Under the pieces are notes generated by a model. It was not told the DNA's origin, searched no databases, and saw nothing but the letters and a program-made list of their open reading frames with translations. DNA of 9,615 nucleotides from Flavobacteriales bacterium UBA4660 (lineage in GTDB: Bacteria; Bacteroidota; Bacteroidia; Flavobacteriales_D; Sanyastnellaceae): the NCBI GenBank assembly GCA_002405435.1, contig DHLU01000039.1, positions 31,095-40,709 on the forward strand. The letters are read 5' to 3'. Below, in pieces: positions 7,603 to 9,615 of this stretch. Position 1 is the stretch's first letter, and every line of letters begins with the position of its first letter. The position numbers and the translations under genes are program-made.

Positions 7603-8034
7603 TTAAAAGGGCACGGTATCATCCGCCCGGGGAGGTATGGGAGGCGTGTTTTCCCGATGAGTGGCCGGGCCATCGCTGACGCCGGAACCGCTTGGCGCCT
7701 TACCGGTGAGTACAAGTTCATCGACGTGCACCTCCGTGACCCAGCGGGTTTCGCCCTCTTTGGTCTGGTAGCTGCGCGTTTTCAACTTGCCTTCCACAAA
7801 AACCTGACTGCCCTTGTGCAGGAATTGCTGCACCACCTTGGCCAGTCCGGTCTTTTTCACCACGACGTTGTGCCAGTCGGTGGGAAGTTCAACGCGTTTT
7901 GCCTGTTCCTTGTCGTAATAGCTCTCGACGGTAGCGAGCGGGAACTGGGCGATCATGCCGCCGTTGTCAAATGATTTTATTTCAGGATCCTTGCCCAGGT
8001 TGCCGAGCAGGATTACCTTGTTTACGCTTGCCAT
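7603..8034 (-). CDS. ssb: Single-stranded DNA-binding protein
   Basis: The protein has 143 residues from ATG 8034. SSB coats single-stranded DNA in replication, recombination and repair. The N-terminal OB fold begins MASVNKVILLGNLGKDPEIK, and continues through FPLATVESYYDK, DWHNVVVKKTGLAKVVQQFL and GSQVFVEGKLKTRSY. A short proline-rich linker leads to the acidic tip DDTVPF, the docking site for partner proteins in this family. The frame stays open to 8079, adding 15 residues (MAYVCTCFNKVYPQN), but that upstream stretch contains the promoter element at 8066-8073 and does not look like SSB, so 8034 is chosen. It sits between mutY and gldE on the same strand, 111 bases after mutY. Confidence 0.95.
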   Translation of the reverse strand: MASVNKVILLGNLGKDPEIKSFDNGGMIAQFPLATVESYYDKEQAKRVELPTDWHNVVVKKTGLAKVVQQFLHKGSQVFVEGKLKTRSYQTKEGETRWVTEVHVDELVLTGKAPSGSGVSDGPATHRENTPPIPPRADDTVPF

Positions 8035-8065
8035 GTTTTGTGGGTATACTTTGTTAAAGCAGGTA

Positions 8066-8073
8066 CAAACGTA
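8066..8073 (-). promoter_or_regulatory. Candidate -7 promoter element for ssb and downstream genes
   Basis: On the minus strand this reads TACGTTTG, an exact match to TAnnTTTG, about 30 bases before the ssb ATG at 8034. No TTTG -33 element is present at the usual distance. It would let ssb, gldE and the following genes be transcribed without mutY, and its place rules against the ssb start at 8079. Confidence 0.5.
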
Positions 8074-8145
8074 CGCCAATTCGGCACGAAGTGGCCTGCA
8101 GGGTAAATTCGGCTGGCCGGGCCCGGACTGCCTTGGGGTAGCGGC

Positions 8146-9249
8146 TTATTCCATGACCTTGCGGAGGCAATGGGCGATGGGTACCGGAACGGGTAGCGTG
8201 TGCATTTCGTCAAGGCGTATGGCCTGCACATCTGCGGGCGGTGCTTTCCATGCACGCGGCAGTGTCGCATATACGAAGGAGATGTGCAGGCGGCGGTGGG
8301 TGAGCAAGTGCGTGAGCGGCGCGGAAATGCGCAAACCCCTTGGGGGTATGCCGGTGAGCTGGTGGATGTCGGCCGCATCCGGAACCGGGGTGTGTTTTCC
8401 GTCTTCTGCGGTCCATTGCGGAAAGTCGAACATACCGGCCCAGATGGCGTCTGTGCCACGCCGGCGCATGTACAGGGTATCCTTCCATCGGAGCACCAGG
8501 TAACAGATTTCCTGCAATACGGGGGGTTTTTTGGGCTGTCTGACCGGAATCTGGTGGGCGAGTTCGCCCCGGAAGGCGACACAGGCTGACTGCAGGGGGC
8601 ATTCATGGCAGCGGGGCTGGCGGGGTGCACAGGGGCCTGCACCCAGTTCCATGACCGCCTGGTTGAAGTCGCCTGGCCTGGCGGGGTCGATGATTTCCTC
8701 CATGCGCGAGGTGACAGCGCGGAAGCCTGCGGGGGTATTGACCGGCACAGTGAGGCCATAGAAGCGGGCGATCACGCGCAGCGCATTGCCGTCTACTGCC
8801 GGTAACGGCATGCGGAAGCAGATGGAGCCGATGGCCGCGGACGTATAGACACCGATACCCCGCAACTGTCTGATTTGCCCGATGTCGGAGGGGAATATTC
8901 CCGCGTGTTTTTCCATGACCTGCCCGGCGGCGGCGTGGAGATTGCGGGCCCTGCTGTAATAGCCGAGGCCCTGCCACAGCCTCAGCACCTGCTGTTCGGG
9001 GGCCCGGGCCAGGTCGGGCAGGGTGGGGAAGGCCTCGAGGAAGCGGTAATAATAATTAATCGCCTGGTTTACACGAGTTTGCTGCAACATAATTTCCGAC
9101 AGCCACACCCGGTAGGGGTCGTGGGAAGCCCTCCAGGGCAGGTCGCGCCGGTAACGGTCGTACCAGTCCAGCAGCTGTTGGGCGAAGGGAAACGTTGGAG
9201 CGTCTGCCTTCTTTTTTCTAATTGATTCTGAACTATTTGATTTTCGCAC
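8146..9249 (-). CDS. mutY: A/G-specific adenine glycosylase MutY
   Basis: MutY removes adenine mispaired with 8-oxoguanine, starting base-excision repair. Numbering runs from the first possible start, GTG 9294 (382 residues); GTG 9249 (367 residues) is preferred here, and there is no in-frame ATG. The family normally begins near FAQQLLDWYDRYRRDLPWR (37-55), so 15-30 residues of extension are unusual. Seen: WLSEIMLQQTRV (64-75) with catalytic Glu67; the helix-hairpin-helix LRGIGVYTSAAI (144-155); PAVDGNALRV (165-174) with catalytic Asp168; and a 4Fe-4S set with exact C-X6-C-X2-C-X5-C spacing (Cys222, 229, 232, 238). A Nudix-like 8-oxoG recognition domain follows (about 262-380); its recognition loop reads HLLTH (329-333) where FSH is found in several homologues. 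It is divergent from the HU-like gene and first in the minus-strand gene train. Confidence 0.94.
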   Translation of the reverse strand: MRKSNSSESIRKKKADAPTFPFAQQLLDWYDRYRRDLPWRASHDPYRVWLSEIMLQQTRVNQAINYYYRFLEAFPTLPDLARAPEQQVLRLWQGLGYYSRARNLHAAAGQVMEKHAGIFPSDIGQIRQLRGIGVYTSAAIGSICFRMPLPAVDGNALRVIARFYGLTVPVNTPAGFRAVTSRMEEIIDPARPGDFNQAVMELGAGPCAPRQPRCHECPLQSACVAFRGELAHQIPVRQPKKPPVLQEICYLVLRWKDTLYMRRRGTDAIWAGMFDFPQWTAEDGKHTPVPDAADIHQLTGIPPRGLRISAPLTHLLTHRRLHISFVYATLPRAWKAPPADVQAIRLDEMHTLPVPVPIAHCLRKVME

Positions 9250-9265
9250 AGGCTCTGTATATTTG
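9236..9265 (+). promoter_or_regulatory. Bacteroidota-type promoter of the HU-family gene
   Basis: TTTG (9236-9239), then 18 bases, then TATATTTG (9258-9265) match the TTTG / TAnnTTTG consensus with the right spacing. The transcript start would be near 9272, leaving a leader of about 48 bases to ATG 9320. The element overlaps the 5' end of the mutY frame on the other strand: the preferred mutY GTG (9247-9249) lies between the two promoter boxes. Confidence 0.75.
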
Positions 9266-9319
9266 CCGCCCCAATTTTGGATATAAACGATCACTCGTCA
9301 AAACCAGAAAGTTACAAAA

Positions 9320-9615
9320 ATGACTAAAGCTGACATTGTACAGGAGATTGCCGCTCGTACAGGCATAGACAAAGTGGAGGTACTCACTACGGTAGAGGCC
9401 TTTATGAGTTCCGTAAAAAAGGCGCTGGAGCACGGAGAAAACGTGTACCTGCGCGGCTTCGGAAGTTTTGTCGTGAAAAAACGCGCCAGGAAACTGGGGC
9501 GTAACATTACGGCCAATACCACCGTGGTCATTCCGGAGCACTACATTCCTTCTTTCAAGCCGGCCAAGGAGTTTGTGGAAGAGGTGAAGGGCAAGGTCAA
9601 GTCTCCGGGTGATGC
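9320..9615 (+). CDS. HU-family DNA-binding protein, 3' end beyond right edge
   Basis: 98 complete codons are visible from ATG 9320 and the frame is still open at the edge. HU/IHF proteins bind and bend DNA as dimers in the nucleoid. The start MTKADIVQEIAARTG and the segment VEAFMSSVKKALEHGENVYL are the dimerisation helices. LRGFGSFVVKKRARKLGRN enters the DNA-binding arm, ITANTTVVIPEHYIPSFKPA covers the arm and its return, with the intercalating-proline region near the IPEHYIP segment, and KEFVEEVKGKVK is the closing helix. An A-rich stretch (TTACAAAA) sits directly before the ATG. Typical length is 90-100 residues, so only a few residues should be missing. HU versus an IHF-like subtype cannot be decided here. 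Confidence 0.93.
   Translation, partial: MTKADIVQEIAARTGIDKVEVLTTVEAFMSSVKKALEHGENVYLRGFGSFVVKKRARKLGRNITANTTVVIPEHYIPSFKPAKEFVEEVKGKVKSPGD

Noticed and set aside
8022..8759. A 245-codon minus-strand frame overlapping mutY and the mutY-ssb gap
   Set aside because: It is a shadow of mutY in another frame, rich in Pro, Ser, Arg and Cys, with no family features, and it crosses the ssb promoter.
9233..9541. A minus-strand frame antisense to the HU-family gene
   Set aside because: The plus-strand frame has a full promoter and a near-consensus HU sequence; the antisense frame has neither.

Overview
The window reads as chromosomal DNA from a Bacteroidota bacterium (phylum Bacteroidetes). It has moderately high GC (mid-50s % by eye, not computed). 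The evidence for the phylum is the gliding genes gldE and gldD, a lipoprotein-type LptC, an outer-membrane protein with the 'SPYSRF' N-terminus common in that phylum, a choice-of-anchor L surface protein, and promoters of the TTTG...TAnnTTTG type instead of the E. coli -35/-10 type. No tRNA, rRNA, CRISPR array, insertion sequence or prophage gene was seen.

Layout. From right to left on the minus strand runs a compact gene train: mutY (about 9249-8146), ssb (8034-7603), gldE (7563-6223), gldD (6226-5651), coaX (5663-4938), an outer-membrane barrel protein (4966-3575), lptC (3571-2996) and a 67-residue two-helix membrane protein (2977-2774). From gldE to the small protein the genes overlap by 4, 13 and 29 bases or are separated by 3 and 18, so they are probably one operon. 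A TAnnTTTG promoter element in the mutY-ssb gap gives ssb and the genes behind it their own possible start and fixes the ssb start codon. A separate unit follows on the same strand: a large secreted surface protein that begins at 2556 and runs off the left edge after 852 residues. At the right edge an HU-family DNA-binding protein starts on the plus strand at 9320, divergent from mutY. It has the clearest promoter in the window, and the gene is cut by the right edge.

How the genes work together. mutY, ssb and the HU-like protein handle DNA repair and packaging; coaX makes 4'-phosphopantetheine precursors for CoA. gldE and gldD are inner-membrane and lipoprotein components needed for gliding and linked to the type IX secretion machinery. 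lptC, and possibly the barrel protein, belong to outer-membrane construction. The big surface protein (signal peptide, choice-of-anchor L domain, Calx-beta domain, then at least six Ig/PKD-like units) is the kind of protein that machinery exports, although its sorting domain would lie outside the window. This is largely a conserved core neighbourhood. The less explained parts are the repeat-bearing surface protein and its promoter, the unnamed barrel protein, the small membrane protein and the unresolved mutY start.
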